DNA of 64,000 nt from Xylanimonas cellulosilytica DSM 15894. Lineage in GTDB: Bacteria; Actinomycetota; Actinomycetes; Actinomycetales; Cellulomonadaceae. Below the pieces are notes generated by a model, which saw nothing but the letters and a program-made list of their open reading frames with translations, made no database searches and was not told where the DNA came from. The stretch's first letter is position 1. Each line of letters starts with the position of its first letter. Where the stretch lies: assembly GCF_000024965.1 (NCBI RefSeq), contig NC_013530.1, positions 2,294,001 through 2,358,000 on the forward strand. The letters are read 5' to 3'. The translations under genes were made by a program, and so were the position numbers. Positions 63,025 through 64,000 of this stretch are shown in pieces.

Positions 63025-64000
63025 TCATCGGCCGCTCAGCTTGTCGCGGAGGCGGGTGAAGACGCCCGGGTTGGCAGCCGCCAGGCGGGACTCCGGGCGC
63101 TCCTCGCCGCGCAGCGTCGCCAGGCGGCGCAGGAGCTCGGCCTGCTCGTCGTCCTCGGGCTTGGGGACGGTGACGTCGATGTGCACGTGCAGGTCGCCGC
63201 GGCCGCCGGTGTGCAGGTGCCCGACGCCGAGGCCCTTGAGGGTGATGATCTGGCCGGGCTGGGTGCCGGGCCGCAGGTCGATCTCCTGGGCGCCGTCGAG
63301 CGTGTCGAGCGGCAGCACGGTGCCGAGCGCGGCGGCCGTCATCGGTACGGGCAGCGTGGCGTGCAGGTCGTCGCCGCGGCGCACGAACACCTCGTGGGGC
63401 TTCTCGTGGATCTCGACGTACAGGTCGCCGGCGGGGCCGCCGCCGGGGCCGACCTCGCCCTGCGCGGTGAGCTTGATGCGGGTGCCGGTGTCGACGCCGG
63501 CGGGCACATTCACCGTCAGGGTGCGGCGCGAACGCACACGGCCCTCGCCCGCGCAGTCGGGGCACGGCTCGGGGATGACGGTGCCGTGGCCGTTGCAGGC
63601 GGTGCACGGCGCGGTGGTCATGACCTGGCCCAGGAACGAGCGCGCGACGCGCTGCACGTGCCCGCGGCCGGCGCAGACCTCGCAGGTGCGCGCCGTGGTG
63701 CCCTGCCGGGCGCCGTTGCCGCCGCAGGTGGAGCACGCGACGGCCGTGTCGACCTGCAGCTCGCGCTTGGCGCCGAACGTCGCCTCGGCGAGGTCGACGT
63801 CCATGCGCACCAGGGCGTCCTGGCCGCGGCGGGCGCGCGGGATCGGCCCCTGGGCGCCCTGCGCCCCGCCGAAGAACGTCTCGAAGATGTCCTGGAAGCC
63901 GAAGCCCGCGCCGAACCCGCCGCCGGCGCCGCCGCCGGGGGCGGTGGGGTCGACGCCCATGTCGTACTGCTGGCGCTTCTCGGCGTTGCTCAGTACCTCG
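63025..64000 (-). CDS. dnaJ: Chaperone DnaJ, N-terminus beyond the window
   Basis: The frame is open to the end of the window and reads EVLSNAEKRQQYD, the end of the J domain, so the true start lies outside. Then come the G/F-rich linker (GGGAGGGFGAGFGFQDIFETF), four zinc CxxCxGxG motifs (CSTCGGNG, CEVCAGRG, CTACNGHG, CPDCAGEG) and the substrate-binding C-terminus. It is a cochaperone of DnaK; the company of rsmE and the absence of grpE suggest the hrcA-linked DnaJ2 copy. Confidence 0.96.
   Translation of the reverse strand, partial: EVLSNAEKRQQYDMGVDPTAPGGGAGGGFGAGFGFQDIFETFFGGAQGAQGPIPRARRGQDALVRMDVDLAEATFGAKRELQVDTAVACSTCGGNGARQGTTARTCEVCAGRGHVQRVARSFLGQVMTTAPCTACNGHGTVIPEPCPDCAGEGRVRSRRTLTVNVPAGVDTGTRIKLTAQGEVGPGGGPAGDLYVEIHEKPHEVFVRRGDDLHATLPVPMTAAALGTVLPLDTLDGAQEIDLRPGTQPGQIITLKGLGVGHLHTGGRGDLHVHIDVTVPKPEDDEQAELLRRLATLRGEERPESRLAAANPGVFTRLRDKLSGR

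Overview
The window is high-GC actinobacterial DNA. Strong G/C third positions, many GTG starts, an fas-type locus with a PucR/FasR regulator, homodimeric aceE, a Zur/IdeR-style metal region and the intergenic palindrome ggtggttgagcctgtcgaaaccacc point to Micrococcales, most likely Cellulomonas or a close relative. This placement is inference from gene content and style, not a database match.

Layout. 1-6.5 kb: 3' end of aceE, a TPR-like unknown gene, then fasR-fabD-fabH-acpP-fabF (type II fatty acid synthesis). 6.5-8.7 kb: a small insert at the 3' end of fabF, bounded by 14-bp direct repeats (one is the fabF end itself) with 14-bp inverted repeats just inside. It carries a gene fragment, a two-repeat membrane-anchored protein, a possible integrase remnant and a HIRAN-domain protein. 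8.7-12.9 kb: DUF3145, def, small unknown genes, tRNA-Ile2(CAT), tRNA-Asn, rhodanese and an Lrp/AsnC regulator. 12.9-15.8 kb: FAD-linked oxidase and an MFS exporter, divergent. 15.8-22.8 kb: galactoside utilisation (GH42 beta-galactosidase, Gan-type ABC importer, LacI regulator). 22.8-26.2 kb: dnaG and dgt. 26.2-36.7 kb: maltodextrin regulon (three GH13 enzymes, malEFG, LacI regulator). 36.7-41 kb: dusB, MFS exporter, glycyl-tRNA synthetase. 41-44.3 kb: znuACB-zur. 44.3-48.4 kb: siderophore ABC importer under DtxR/IdeR-type boxes. 48.6-50.1 kb: uppS-recO. 50.2-52 kb: a ClpP pair (the second lacks the catalytic Ser) and a PopR/ClgR-like regulator ending in LAA. 52.4-58 kb: leuA with a leader-peptide attenuator and two membrane proteins. 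57.9-64 kb: the conserved operon dnaJ-rsmE-HIT-phoH-ybeY-corC-era, read leftwards.

Housekeeping genes (dnaG, dgt, dusB, glyS, uppS-recO, leuA, era to dnaJ) form a backbone into which sugar, metal and protease cassettes are set, often with copies of the 25-bp palindrome at the joints. About 15 genes have a -10-like hexamer 6-7 nt before the start codon and no Shine-Dalgarno, so leaderless mRNA looks common. Several regulatory sites can be read directly: two Zur boxes, two iron boxes, an Lrp-type palindrome, LacI-type operators, PopR-type boxes and the leu leader. No CRISPR array, rRNA or complete insertion sequence was seen.
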